Assembly: GCF_003667445.1 (NCBI RefSeq)
Contig: NZ_RCTF01000022.1
Coordinates: forward strand, 1 to 64,000
Reading direction: 5' to 3'
Origin: Xanthobacter tagetidis
GTDB lineage: Bacteria; Pseudomonadota; Alphaproteobacteria; Rhizobiales; Xanthobacteraceae
DNA length: 64,000 bases
Shown: positions 8,274 through 16,960 of the stretch, one piece after another
Position numbering within the stretch: the first letter of the stretch is position 1
Layout of the letters: the number at the start of each line of letters is the position of its first letter
Notes under the pieces: generated by a model
Database searches by the model: none
What the model saw: the letters and a program-made list of their open reading frames with translations, nothing else
What the model was told of the DNA's origin: nothing
Made by a program: the position numbers and the translations under genes

Positions 8274-9458
8274 TCAGGGCACCAGGACGTTCTGGGCGTC
8301 GCCGATCTCGCGGGCCGTGGTGGCGGCGAGGAGCACGATCTGCAGGAACTTGGCGAGGTCGACCGCGCCAGCGTTCGAGATATAGATGATGTCCTTGTCG
8401 CGCATATAGACCTTGGACGCGAGCAGGAAGCCGGTGGGATCGCCGAGATTGACCGTGTAGATGGTCGGCACGCGGCCAGCTCCCGGGGGCACGTCGCTCA
8501 CGTCCACGCCCATGCGCTCCAGCGTGCTGCGCGCCTCCATGCGGAACATGAAGACCGACTGCGGATCGGCCTGACCGTCCGAAAGGCCGCCGGCCTTGGC
8601 GAGCGCCTGGCTGAGCGTGACGGTGTCGTCGCCGAACGCGAACTCGCCCTGCGCTCCGGAGGCGCCGAACGCCAGGAACTTGCGGGCGCGGGCATAGATG
8701 TAGATCGTGTCGCCCGGCTGCAGATAGACGTTGTTGGCCGGCTCGCGGATCAGGCGGTTGAAGCTGATCGTCCCCTCGCGGCCATTGCGCTGCAGGGTCA
8801 GGAAGGTGTCGTAGCCCTTGTTGGCCAACGATCCGGCCTGGCCCACCGCGTCGAGAACACGTTCTCCGGTGGAGCGGAGCGGGAACTTGATGGAGCCGCT
8901 GGTTTCGCCGATCACCGTCACCCAGGACGAACGCTGCTGCGTCACGGACACCACCGCCTGGGGCTCGATGGCGCGGTTGCGCAGCCGCTCGACGATCTCC
9001 GCCTCGATCTGCGCCGGCTCGCGGCCGACGGCCTTGATCAGGCCGGCATACGGGACCGAGATGTTGCCGTTGTTGTCCACCGTCTGGCGGGGAATGTCGA
9101 CGAAGTTGCCGGCGCGGGAGGCGGCCTCGGCGGGGATGAAGAGGCCGCCGGACGACGCTTCGAAGATGCTGACCGCGACTTCGTCGCCCATGCCCACCTT
9201 CACGCGGGGCGGCGGGCGCTGGTCGCCGCGGAAAGTACCGATAAGGCCTTCACGCTCCTGGAAGGAGAGTACGCGAACCGCTTCCGCGCCCATCGGCACG
9301 AGCTTGTAGTTGAAGCCGTCCGTATCCTTCCGGTTGTTCTGGATTTCGCTGGTATAGGGACCCGAGGCGGGGAGGAAGTTGCATCCGGCAAGCGCGCCGA
9401 GCGCGGCGAGACTGCCCGCCGTTGCGCATAGACGCAAAATGTCCCGAAGCTTCGACAC
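8274..9458 (-). CDS. Polysaccharide export outer-membrane lipoprotein, Wza/OPX family
   Basis: The 394-residue OPX protein forms the outer-membrane exit channel for capsule, exopolysaccharide or holdfast-like polymers. The signal peptide ends in the lipobox LAGC (residues 23-26), so Cys 26 would be lipidated. A poly-export domain and SLBB-type repeats (TIYIYARARKFLAFGASG) follow. GTG at 9458 is the chosen start because it places the lipobox correctly and has GAGGGG 6 bases upstream. No polymerase, tyrosine kinase or glycosyltransferase genes are beside it, so the polymer is unknown. A CtrA consensus site lies about 170 bp upstream. Confidence 0.85.
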   Translation of the reverse strand: MSKLRDILRLCATAGSLAALGALAGCNFLPASGPYTSEIQNNRKDTDGFNYKLVPMGAEAVRVLSFQEREGLIGTFRGDQRPPPRVKVGMGDEVAVSIFEASSGGLFIPAEAASRAGNFVDIPRQTVDNNGNISVPYAGLIKAVGREPAQIEAEIVERLRNRAIEPQAVVSVTQQRSSWVTVIGETSGSIKFPLRSTGERVLDAVGQAGSLANKGYDTFLTLQRNGREGTISFNRLIREPANNVYLQPGDTIYIYARARKFLAFGASGAQGEFAFGDDTVTLSQALAKAGGLSDGQADPQSVFMFRMEARSTLERMGVDVSDVPPGAGRVPTIYTVNLGDPTGFLLASKVYMRDKDIIYISNAGAVDLAKFLQIVLLAATTAREIGDAQNVLVP

Positions 9459-9623
9459 AGCCCACCCCTCTTTCGGTCCGTAAAGGCTAGTAGCACGGGC
9501 GTCCGAACTCGAACATCGACCGGGGGTTTCGGGGGTCGGCGGTGGGACGATTGGATAGCGCCTGTGCCCGGAATGCAACAGGTCGCCACGATCTTAACGT
9601 TCCATGATACCTCACCTCTACTC

Positions 9624-9639
9624 GTTAACCTTTTGTTAA
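9624..9639 (-). promoter_or_regulatory. CtrA-type binding site upstream of the export lipoprotein gene
   Basis: On the minus strand the sequence reads TTAACAAAAGGTTAAC, which fits the full alphaproteobacterial CtrA consensus TTAA-N7-TTAAC exactly. It sits in an unusually AT-rich patch within the 414-bp non-coding stretch 9459-9872, about 170 bp before the GTG of the polysaccharide export gene. No other gene uses that stretch as upstream DNA. The rest of the stretch shows nothing recognisable. Confidence 0.65.
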
Positions 9640-9872
9640 TAAATTGGCGCCCGTCAGAAACCCGCGAATCTCGTCGCCACAACGATTCTCGCGGCATTGC
9701 CGTAGCGGAAAGTGATGTCGGGTTAAGGCCTTGGGGCGGGCGGGATCATTCCGTCGGGCCGGTGCGCCCGGCGCCTCTCCGACGCCCAGGCGACATCACG
9801 CCCGAACGGCGCGCACGGTCCCCCATGGCGGCTCAAGGACCGCACGGGCGGGGGCGAGCGGCGCGGGGTCCC

Positions 9873-10637
9873 TCAGGTGGAAATCAGGAACCGGTCGACA
9901 CCCTCAAGCACGAGGCAGGTGAGGTGTCCGGTCGCGTAGGCGCCGGTGTCGATGTTGATCCGGTTGCTGAGAACCTCGGCGCTGGGGATGGGCGTGTGCC
10001 CATGCACCACCAGATGGCCGAAGGAATGCGGGTAATCCAAGAACTCGCGGCGGATCCACAGCATGTCGCTGCGGCTCTGGGCCGCCAGGCTCACGCCCGG
10101 CCGGAGGCCGGCATGCACGAACAGATAGTCGCCGCACACATAGGTCGTGGGCAATTGGCGCAGGAAGTCCACATGGTCGACCCGCATGCCGGCACGCCAC
10201 TCGGTCCACAGCTGCGACTGGTCGAGCATGCCGGAGGGCTGCACATAGGAGAACACGGTCTCCACTCCGCCGAGGCGCAGCCAGTTCGCGAACGCCTCCT
10301 GGGAGGTGAGCGCGTCCAGCATGATCTCCTCGTGGTTGCCGGCGAGGCAGATCGCGTTGCGGGTGCGCACGCGCTCCATGAGCACGTCGATGACGCCGGC
10401 CGACTGGGGGCCGCGGTCTACGTAGTCCCCGAGATAGACCTCGATGCACTGAGGGCCGGGGTGAAGCTCGATATCCTCGTCGATCGCCTCGTGGAGCGTG
10501 GTCAGCAGGTCGAGGCGACCATGGATGTCGCCCACCGCATAAACCCGCAGATTGTCCGGAATCATGGGCACAGTCGGCTCTCGAATATCCTCGGCCTGCC
10601 AGCCGGAGCGGGATTTCAGGAGAGAATTGACCGCCAT
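9873..10637 (-). CDS. PPP-family metallophosphatase (serine/threonine phosphatase-like)
   Basis: The 254-residue enzyme carries all PPP-family metal and phosphate motifs in order: GDIHGR (36-41), GDYVDRG (70-76), GNHE (100-103) and a late HGHTP. Bacterial members act on phosphoproteins or dinucleoside polyphosphates. The ATG at 10637 has GGGAG 6 bases upstream and is preferred over a longer open frame. It is divergent from cobD. Confidence 0.85.
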   Translation of the reverse strand: MAVNSLLKSRSGWQAEDIREPTVPMIPDNLRVYAVGDIHGRLDLLTTLHEAIDEDIELHPGPQCIEVYLGDYVDRGPQSAGVIDVLMERVRTRNAICLAGNHEEIMLDALTSQEAFANWLRLGGVETVFSYVQPSGMLDQSQLWTEWRAGMRVDHVDFLRQLPTTYVCGDYLFVHAGLRPGVSLAAQSRSDMLWIRREFLDYPHSFGHLVVHGHTPIPSAEVLSNRINIDTGAYATGHLTCLVLEGVDRFLIST

Positions 10638-10848
10638 GTCGTACTCCCAGGGCCGCACTGAACGGCCGAGCCTGGAAATGCTAACATCGTTTCCGCGTGT
10701 GTTGCCAAGAGATTGTTGCAACGCACCATTCGGAACCGGTGATTGGCGGTATCTTCCTGGGGTGACTCACAGGGGTTTGATCGACACGGTTAGTTCGCCG
10801 CAAATTGCGGCGCTGTCCAGGCCAAGGTGCCGGCGCGCGGGGTGGGGA

Positions 10849-11820
10849 ATGGCATTCGAGATTGCGGCGCTCGCTATGGTGATCGAGCTTCTGGTCGGGT
10901 ACCCCGACTGGCTGGTGCGCCGGATCGGCCATCCGGTGATGTGGATCGGCCGGCTGATCGGGCTGCTCGACCGCGCGCTCAACAGCGAGAGCCTGCCCGA
11001 AGAGCGCCGGCGCAAGCGCGGCGTCGTCGCCATCGGCTTCGTCGTCCTCGCCGCCGCGCTGCCCGCACTGCTGCTGCAGCTCGCGCTCGCCGGCAGCGCC
11101 CTCGGCCTCCTCCTGCTCGCACTCATGGGCAGCACGCTGATCGCCCAGCGCTCGCTGCACCAGCATGTGGAGCGCGTCGCCGAGGCGCTGGAGGGCGGCG
11201 ACCTCGCGCAGGCCCGCAGCGCCGTCAGCCACATCGTCGGGCGCGATCCGCAGACGCTGGACGCGCACGGCGTGGCGCGCGCCGCCATCGAGAGCCTCGC
11301 CGAAAACTTCTCCGACGGCGTGGTCGCTCCGGTGGTCTGGATGGCGGCAGCGGGCCTTCCCGGTGCCGCGGCCTACAAGGCGATAAACACCGCCGACAGC
11401 ATGATCGGCCACCTCACGCCGCGCCATTCCGCCTTCGGCCGGGCCGCCGCCCGGCTCGACGACGCGGTGAACATGCCGGCCTCGCGCCTGTCCGGCTGGC
11501 TCCTGGTGGGTGCGGCCGCGCTCATGCCGGGCGCCTCTGCCGGCCTCGCGACCGAGGCGATGCGGCGCGACGCGCTGCGCCACCGCTCGCCCAATGCCGG
11601 TTGGCCCGAGGCCGCCATGGCCGGGGCGCTGGGGCTCAAGCTCAACGGCCCGAAGGTCTATGCCGGCGTGCCGACCGAGGATGCTTACATGGGCGACGGC
11701 CGCCGCGAAGCGGGCGCCGCGGACGTGAGGCGCGCGCTCGCGCTCTACCGCCGGGCGGACGGCATGCTGATCGCCCTGATCCTTCTCGGCGCGATCGTGC
11801 AGACGGTGCTGTTCAGCTGA
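10849..11820 (+). CDS. cobD: Adenosylcobinamide-phosphate synthase CobD/CbiB
   Basis: The 323-residue inner-membrane enzyme attaches aminopropanol phosphate to adenosylcobyric acid, giving adenosylcobinamide phosphate in B12 synthesis. Family motifs are visible: GHPVMWIGRLIG near the N-terminus, ESLAENFSDGVVAPVVW in the middle, YKAINTADSMIGH, and the DDAVNMPASRL block. Several hydrophobic helices span it. The start is the ATG just before MAFEIAAL. It is convergent with the cobQ gene, whose operon supplies its substrate. Confidence 0.95.
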   Translation: MAFEIAALAMVIELLVGYPDWLVRRIGHPVMWIGRLIGLLDRALNSESLPEERRRKRGVVAIGFVVLAAALPALLLQLALAGSALGLLLLALMGSTLIAQRSLHQHVERVAEALEGGDLAQARSAVSHIVGRDPQTLDAHGVARAAIESLAENFSDGVVAPVVWMAAAGLPGAAAYKAINTADSMIGHLTPRHSAFGRAAARLDDAVNMPASRLSGWLLVGAAALMPGASAGLATEAMRRDALRHRSPNAGWPEAAMAGALGLKLNGPKVYAGVPTEDAYMGDGRREAGAADVRRALALYRRADGMLIALILLGAIVQTVLFS

Positions 11821-11852
11821 TTGCGTCCCCCCGCGCCGCATGCCGCGCGCTG

Positions 11853-13310
11853 TCAGCGGGCGGCAGCCAGCAAGGCGTCGAGGTCGAGATGGGCGGCGAG
11901 GTGGGCCGCGAGGGCGTCCAGCGCGGCGTCGACCCGCGCCTCGAAGTTTGCGCCGTCCGCTGCCGCTCCGATGTGCGCGAGGAAGGCCGACCGGAAGGCA
12001 TCCGCGGCGAACAGGCCGTGCAGATAGGTGCCGGCGATGCGCCCGTCCGCCGAGGTCGCACCCTCCCCTGCCCCGCCCTCCAGCCGCGCGAAGGGGCGCG
12101 CCGTGTCTGGGCCGGTGGTGACACCCATGTGCATCTCGTAGCCGCGCACCGGCGCGCCGAGCGCCGTGCCCGCCACCTCCACCAGCCGCTTCTCGCCGGA
12201 AAGCACCGTGTGCACGTCCAGGAGGCCCAGGCCGCGGGCGATCCGCGCCTCGCCCTCGACGCCCTCCAGATCGGCGATGGTCCGGCCCAGCATCTGGTAG
12301 CCGCCGCACAGGCCGAGCACCCGCCCGCCGCGCCGGGCGAAGGCGAGGATGTCGTGGTGCAGCCCGCCTGCCTTGAGCGCCGCAAGGTCGGCGAGCGTGG
12401 ACTTCGAGCCCAGCAGCAGCACCAGGTCGGCATCCGGCGGCAGGCATTCATGCGGGCGCAGGCGGCGCACCTCGATGTCCGGCTCGGCGTCGAGCGGGTC
12501 GAGATCGTCGAAGTTCGACACGTGGGGCAGGATCGGCACGCACACGCGCCGCCGCGCGCCCGCCTTGGCGGGCGGCGGGGCGGCAAGCGCCAGCGCGTCC
12601 TCGGCCGGAAGCCGCACGGCATCGGCAAAATGCGGCACGAGGCCGAAGGGCCGCCAGCCGGTCAGCTCGGCGATGCGCGCCATGCCGTCGGCGAACAGCG
12701 CCGGATCGCCCCGGAAGCGGTTGACGATGAAGCCTGAGATCAGCGCCGCATCGGCCGGATCGATCACCGCCTTGGTGCCGACCAGGCTGGCGATGACGCC
12801 GCCCCGGTCGATGTCCCCGATCAGTACCACCGGCACGCCCGCGGCCTGGGCGAAGCCCATATTGGCGATGTCGTTGGCGCGCAGGTTCACCTCGGAGGCG
12901 CTGCCCGCGCCCTCCACGAGAACGAGGTCGGCCTCGGCCTTCAGCCGCGCGAAGCTGTCCAGCACCTGCGGCATCAATTGCGGCTTCAGCGACTGGTAGG
13001 CTGCCGCGCGTGCGGTGGCGAACACCTTGCCCTGCACCACCACCTGGGCGCCGGTCTCCCCCTGGGGCTTCAGCAGCACCGGGTTCATGTGCACCGAGAG
13101 CGGAACCCGAGCCGCCCGCGCCTGGAGCGCCTGGGCGCGGCCGATCTCGCCGCCGTCCGCCGTCACCGCGGCGTTGTTCGACATGTTCTGCGGCTTGAAC
13201 GGGCGCACGGCGAGGCCCCGGTTCGCGAAGGCGCGCGCCAGCCCCGCCACCAGCAGCGACTTGCCCACATCCGAGCCGGTGCCCTGGAACATGAGCGCGC
13301 GCGCCGCCAC
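11853..13310 (-). CDS. cobQ: Cobyric acid synthase CobQ
   Basis: The 485-residue enzyme amidates adenosylcobyrinic a,c-diamide at four positions, using glutamine and ATP. The N-terminal P-loop GTGSDVGKS (residues 10-18) starts the synthetase domain. The C-terminal class-I glutaminase domain carries the nucleophile Cys in GLCGGYQ and a late His in TYLHGLF. Length matches the family. It is the last gene of the hupE-cobU-cobO-cobQ operon and starts three bases after the cobO stop. Confidence 0.96.
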   Translation of the reverse strand: MAARALMFQGTGSDVGKSLLVAGLARAFANRGLAVRPFKPQNMSNNAAVTADGGEIGRAQALQARAARVPLSVHMNPVLLKPQGETGAQVVVQGKVFATARAAAYQSLKPQLMPQVLDSFARLKAEADLVLVEGAGSASEVNLRANDIANMGFAQAAGVPVVLIGDIDRGGVIASLVGTKAVIDPADAALISGFIVNRFRGDPALFADGMARIAELTGWRPFGLVPHFADAVRLPAEDALALAAPPPAKAGARRRVCVPILPHVSNFDDLDPLDAEPDIEVRRLRPHECLPPDADLVLLLGSKSTLADLAALKAGGLHHDILAFARRGGRVLGLCGGYQMLGRTIADLEGVEGEARIARGLGLLDVHTVLSGEKRLVEVAGTALGAPVRGYEMHMGVTTGPDTARPFARLEGGAGEGATSADGRIAGTYLHGLFAADAFRSAFLAHIGAAADGANFEARVDAALDALAAHLAAHLDLDALLAAAR

Positions 13311-13313
13311 GGG

Positions 13314-13943
13314 CTAGAACTCGATGCCCGGCTGCGCCTTCACCCCGGCGGCGAAATGGTGCTTCACGAGGCCCATCTCGGTGACGAGGTCGGCCGCCGC
13401 GATCATCTCAGGCTTGGCGTTGCGGCCCGTCACGACCACGTGGAGGCCGGGCCGGCGCGCCGTCAGTGCGTCGATCACTTCGGAAAGATCGAGATAGTCG
13501 TAGCGCAGTGCGATGTTCAGTTCGTCCAGGACAACAAGGCCGATGCTCTCGTCGGCCATCAGTTCGCGCGCCTTGGCGAAGGCGCGGGCGGCGGCGGCCC
13601 GGTCGCGGGCGAGGTCCTGCGTTTCCCAGGTGAAGCCCTCGCCCATGGTGTGCCAGGCGACGCGGTCGCCGAAGGCGGCGAACGCCTCCTGCTCGCCGGT
13701 GGACCAGGCGCCCTTGATGAACTGCACCACCCCCACGCGCCCGCCGCGCCCCAGCGTGCGCAGCGCGAGGCCGAAGGCGGCGGTGCTCTTGCCCTTGCCG
13801 GGGCCGGTATGGACCAGGAGCAGGCCCTTCTCGATGGTCTTGCCGGCCACCTCGGCGTCCTGCACCGCCTTGCGCTTCTCCATCTTGGCGCGGTGGCGCT
13901 CGGCTTCGCCGGTGGATGCGGGATCGGGGGTGAGATCGCTCAT
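13314..13943 (-). CDS. cobO: Corrinoid adenosyltransferase CobO
   Basis: The 209-residue enzyme transfers the 5'-deoxyadenosyl group of ATP to the corrinoid cobalt. The P-loop GPGKGKST and the CobA/CobO-family blocks GVVQFIKGAWSTGE and LDELNIALRYDYL are present. The start codon overlaps the cobU stop as ATGA, indicating coupled translation within the riboswitch-led operon. Confidence 0.95.
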   Translation of the reverse strand: MSDLTPDPASTGEAERHRAKMEKRKAVQDAEVAGKTIEKGLLLVHTGPGKGKSTAAFGLALRTLGRGGRVGVVQFIKGAWSTGEQEAFAAFGDRVAWHTMGEGFTWETQDLARDRAAAARAFAKARELMADESIGLVVLDELNIALRYDYLDLSEVIDALTARRPGLHVVVTGRNAKPEMIAAADLVTEMGLVKHHFAAGVKAQPGIEF

Positions 13944-14476
13944 GGGGCGCCTCCCGGCGTCTTGAGATCGAGCGGCAGGCCGGCGACCACCAGCGTCACG
14001 CGGCCGGCGATCGCCGCGACTTGCTGGTTCAGCCGGCCAGCGGCGTCGCGGAAGCGCCGGGCAAGCGCGTTGTCCGGCACGATGCCGAAGCCCACCTCGT
14101 TCGAGACGCAGACCGTGAGGCCGGCCCGCGCCGCAAGCGCCGCCAGCAGGCGCTCCGCCTCGGCGTCGAGGTCATGGTCCGCCAGAAGATGGTTGGTGAG
14201 CCAGAGCGTCAGGCAGTCCACCAGCGCCGGCCGGCCATCCGGCAGAGCCGCCAGTGCGCCGGAGAGGTCGAGCGGGGCGTCCAGCGTCTCCCACCCCGCG
14301 CGGCGGCGGGCGCGATGGAGCGCGATGCGCGCCGCCATCTCGCCGTCGTGCGCCTCGGCGGTAGCGATATAGGCCCAGGGACCGGGCGCGGCCTCCACCA
14401 GCGCCTCGGCGAACCGGCTCTTGCCCGAGCGCGCTCCGCCGAGGATGAGGACGAGACCGCCCTCAGGCGTTGCCAC
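13940..14476 (-). CDS. cobU: Adenosylcobinamide kinase/guanylyltransferase CobU (CobP)
   Basis: The 178-residue bifunctional enzyme phosphorylates adenosylcobinamide and adds GMP in the nucleotide-loop branch of B12 synthesis. The P-loop GGARSGKS lies near the N-terminus, and the family blocks DCLTLWLTN and VSNEVGFGIVP follow. A GTG start at 14476 is preferred: it gives the family's usual length and lies one base past the hupE stop. A longer open frame upstream lies inside hupE and lacks homology. Confidence 0.92.
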   Translation of the reverse strand: MATPEGGLVLILGGARSGKSRFAEALVEAAPGPWAYIATAEAHDGEMAARIALHRARRRAGWETLDAPLDLSGALAALPDGRPALVDCLTLWLTNHLLADHDLDAEAERLLAALAARAGLTVCVSNEVGFGIVPDNALARRFRDAAGRLNQQVAAIAGRVTLVVAGLPLDLKTPGGAP

Positions 14477-14477
14477 C

Positions 14478-15110
14478 TCAGCCCGGAATGATCTGCCCGG
14501 CGAGCGCGGCGATGCCGATGCCTGCCACGGCGGCGCCGGCGAGGCGCGCATTGAGCGACACCGGGGCCTCCTTCACCGAGCGGGTGGCGAGCGCCACGCC
14601 CACGGCGATCACGCTCTGGATGATGACGAGGCCGACCAGATAGGCCACCAGAGGTGTCTGCTCCGCGCCGAAGATCGATTCGCCATAGGCATAGCCGTGG
14701 AACAGGCCGGCCACCGCGAACAGCGCGGCCCAGGCTGCCGGCGAAACCTTGGCGGCGCGCGCAAGCAGCACGCCGAGCAGCACCACCGAAGCCGCGACCA
14801 CCAGTTCGGAGGCCGGCAGCGAGACGCCCGCCACGTGGATGGCGACGCCGATCGCCGAGGCGGCGACGAACAGGGCCGGCAGAGCGAGGTTCAGCCCGAA
14901 CGCGCCCACCACCACGCCGATGCCGACGATGAAGGCCAGATGATCGAGGCCGATCACCGGATGGCCTAGACCGGAAAGCAGGCCCTGCGCGAAGGTGGAC
15001 GGCATCTCGCCGCCCATCATGTGATGGGCCTGGGCCGGCGCGGAGGCCAGCACCGCCAGTGCGGCGGCGACAGATGCGGATACGGCGTGGAACGTCTTGG
15101 AACGTGACAT
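14478..15110 (-). CDS. hupE: HupE/UreJ-family membrane transporter, probable cobalt importer
   Basis: The 210-residue protein has a signal-like N-terminus ending AQA at residue 28. A His/Met-rich start of the mature part (HHMMGG) follows, then the HupE signature HPVIGLDHLAF and about six membrane helices. HupE/UreJ proteins take up nickel or cobalt; members controlled by a B12 riboswitch are predicted cobalt importers. The ATG at 15110 has the ribosome-binding site GAGGGGG and directly follows the riboswitch. It is the first gene of the cobalamin operon. Confidence 0.88.
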   Translation of the reverse strand: MSRSKTFHAVSASVAAALAVLASAPAQAHHMMGGEMPSTFAQGLLSGLGHPVIGLDHLAFIVGIGVVVGAFGLNLALPALFVAASAIGVAIHVAGVSLPASELVVAASVVLLGVLLARAAKVSPAAWAALFAVAGLFHGYAYGESIFGAEQTPLVAYLVGLVIIQSVIAVGVALATRSVKEAPVSLNARLAGAAVAGIGIAALAGQIIPG

Positions 15111-15169
15111 CTTACCCCCTCGCCCTCCCACCGAGGGCGCCCTGGATGTGCCCGCGAGCGGGCGATGCG

Positions 15170-15345
15170 GCGGCGGCAGGTCTCCTGGCTTGCGGATCAC
15201 CGCCCGCCCCGCGCCTTCCCGGATCGCTCCAGTGGCCCTTGCGGGGGGACTTTCCGCCTACAGTTGCGGGGGCAGCCGCGGCATAAGGCGACGAGCGCCC
15301 GCACCGCATTCCCTCTTTACGGCCCGCCGAAGCGGGCACCGACAC
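15170..15345 (-). promoter_or_regulatory. Cobalamin (B12) riboswitch
   Basis: On the minus strand the conserved elements of the B12 aptamer appear in order: GGTGCC and its GC hairpin, AAAGAGGGAA, GCTGCCCCCGCAACTGTAGGCGG split over two blocks, the B12 box GCCACTGG (15229-15236), GGGAAGGC, and the closing AAGCCAGGAGACCTGCC. It ends about 60 bases before the hupE start, so ligand binding probably blocks ribosome access or causes termination. The remaining DNA up to 15496 shows no convincing gene. Confidence 0.95.
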
Positions 15346-15496
15346 CGGAAGCGACTATAGGGACGTCGTCCCGTGCACGGCAACTCGGCCGCGGGACTTT
15401 TTTGTGCGCCGCATGCAGAACGCCGCACGGCACGCCTTGGCCGGATCGACAGCCATCACCCAAGGCCCGCGGCTGGGAAGCACCGTCAGGCCGCGC

Positions 15497-16936
15497 CTAC
15501 CCCTTCGCCTTCGCCACCAGCGCCGAGGTGGAGCGGCCCGCAACCAGCGGCACGAGGGCAACCCGGCCGCCATAGGCCTTCACCACGTCCGCCCCCACCA
15601 CCTGGTCCTCGCGGTAGTCGGCCCCCTTCACCAGAACATCCGGCTTCAGCGTCTCGATGAGGCGCAGCGGCGTGTCCTCGTCGAACAGCACCACGAGATC
15701 GACGCAGCGCAGCGCGCCCATGACCCGGGCGCGCGCCGCCTCGTCCTGAACCGGGCGGCCCTCGCCCTTCAGCCGCTTCACCGAGGCGTCGGTATTGAGC
15801 GCCACCACCAGGCGGTCGCCCTCGCGCGCGGCCGCTTCCAGCAGCGCGACGTGGCCGGGGTGCATGAGATCGAAGCAGCCGTTGGTGAACACCACCCGCG
15901 CGCCCGCCGCGCGCCACTCGGCGAAGACGCGGGCCGCCTCGTCGGTTTCCAGCAGCGCGCCGGGCGGGATGCCGGGCGTGCCCGCCTCCTCCAGCGCCGC
16001 CAGAAGCTCTGCGCGGGTGACGACCGCGGTGCCGAGCTTGCCCACCGCCACCGCGGCGGCGGCATTGGCGAGATGGACGCAGGCTTCCAGCGGCTGGCCG
16101 GCGGAGAGCGCCACCGCCAGGGCGGCAAGCGCCGTGTCGCCGGCGCCGGAGACGTCGAACACCTCGCGCGCCTTGGCCGGAACGTGCAGCACCCGGCCGC
16201 CGCGCCGCCAGAGCGTCATGCCCTTCTCGGCGCGGGTGACGAGCACGTCCCCGCCGAACTGGGCCGATGCGGCCTCCGCCGCGCGGGCGGCTTCCGCGTC
16301 GGTGGTGTCGGGCAGGCCGGTGGCGGCGGCGAGTTCGCTGCGGTTGGGGGTGACGAGGCTGGCGCCGCGATAGGCCTCGAAGGTGCGCCTCTTGGGATCG
16401 ACCACCACCGGCACGCCGGCCGCCTGGGCGGCGGCGATGGCAGCGGCGATCACGTTGTCCGAGAGCACGCCCTTGGCATAGTCGGACAGCACCACGACGC
16501 GGGCGCCGCGCACCGCCTCGGCCACCGCGCCGATCAGGGCCTCCAGCATCTGCGGCCCCGGCGGGGCGACCGTCTCGGCGTCGATGCGCACGATCTGCTG
16601 GCGCCCGCTCATGACGCGGGTCTTGGTGATGGTGGGCCGGCCGGGGTCGCGCACCAGGAGATCGAGCACGATGCCCGGATGGGCGGCGAGGGCCGCATTG
16701 AGCAGGTCCGCCTCGCGGTCGCGCCCGACGAGGCCCACCAGCGTCACCCGCGCGCCGAGCGCCGCCGCGTTCGCGGCGACGTTGGCGGCGCCGCCGGGGA
16801 CGATGCGCTCGTCGCCATGCACGAGAACCGGCACCGGCGCCTCGGGCGAGATGCGCGAGACCGAGCCGGTGATGTAGCGGTCCACCATCACGTCGCCGAT
16901 GACGACGATGGGACCGGGCGCGCCCTCAGGCACCAT
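15497..16936 (-). CDS. hldE: Bifunctional heptose kinase/adenylyltransferase HldE
   Basis: The 479-residue enzyme makes ADP-D-glycero-beta-D-manno-heptose for the LPS inner core. Residues 1 to about 315 form a PfkB-type kinase (GGAANVAANAAALG, anion-hole DVSGAGDTALA). The C-terminal about 140 residues form the cytidylyltransferase-fold adenylyltransferase (FTNGCFDLMHPGHV). ATG 16936, with GGAAGG 8 bases upstream, is preferred over GTG 16957. It is the last gene of the waaF-waaC-hldD-hldE operon. Confidence 0.95.
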   Translation of the reverse strand: MVPEGAPGPIVVIGDVMVDRYITGSVSRISPEAPVPVLVHGDERIVPGGAANVAANAAALGARVTLVGLVGRDREADLLNAALAAHPGIVLDLLVRDPGRPTITKTRVMSGRQQIVRIDAETVAPPGPQMLEALIGAVAEAVRGARVVVLSDYAKGVLSDNVIAAAIAAAQAAGVPVVVDPKRRTFEAYRGASLVTPNRSELAAATGLPDTTDAEAARAAEAASAQFGGDVLVTRAEKGMTLWRRGGRVLHVPAKAREVFDVSGAGDTALAALAVALSAGQPLEACVHLANAAAAVAVGKLGTAVVTRAELLAALEEAGTPGIPPGALLETDEAARVFAEWRAAGARVVFTNGCFDLMHPGHVALLEAAAREGDRLVVALNTDASVKRLKGEGRPVQDEAARARVMGALRCVDLVVLFDEDTPLRLIETLKPDVLVKGADYREDQVVGADVVKAYGGRVALVPLVAGRSTSALVAKAKG

Positions 16937-16960
16937 GGGGCATCCTTCCCTGCGCACCGG

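Noticed and set aside
9459..9872. Search for tRNA or small RNA genes in this and the other large gaps
   Set aside because: No cloverleaf-type arms or conserved TTCGA-like T-loop were found in any gap.
15355..15453. Possible 32-residue minus-strand peptide between the riboswitch and hldE
   Set aside because: No ribosome-binding site that decides a start and no known family; too short to support.
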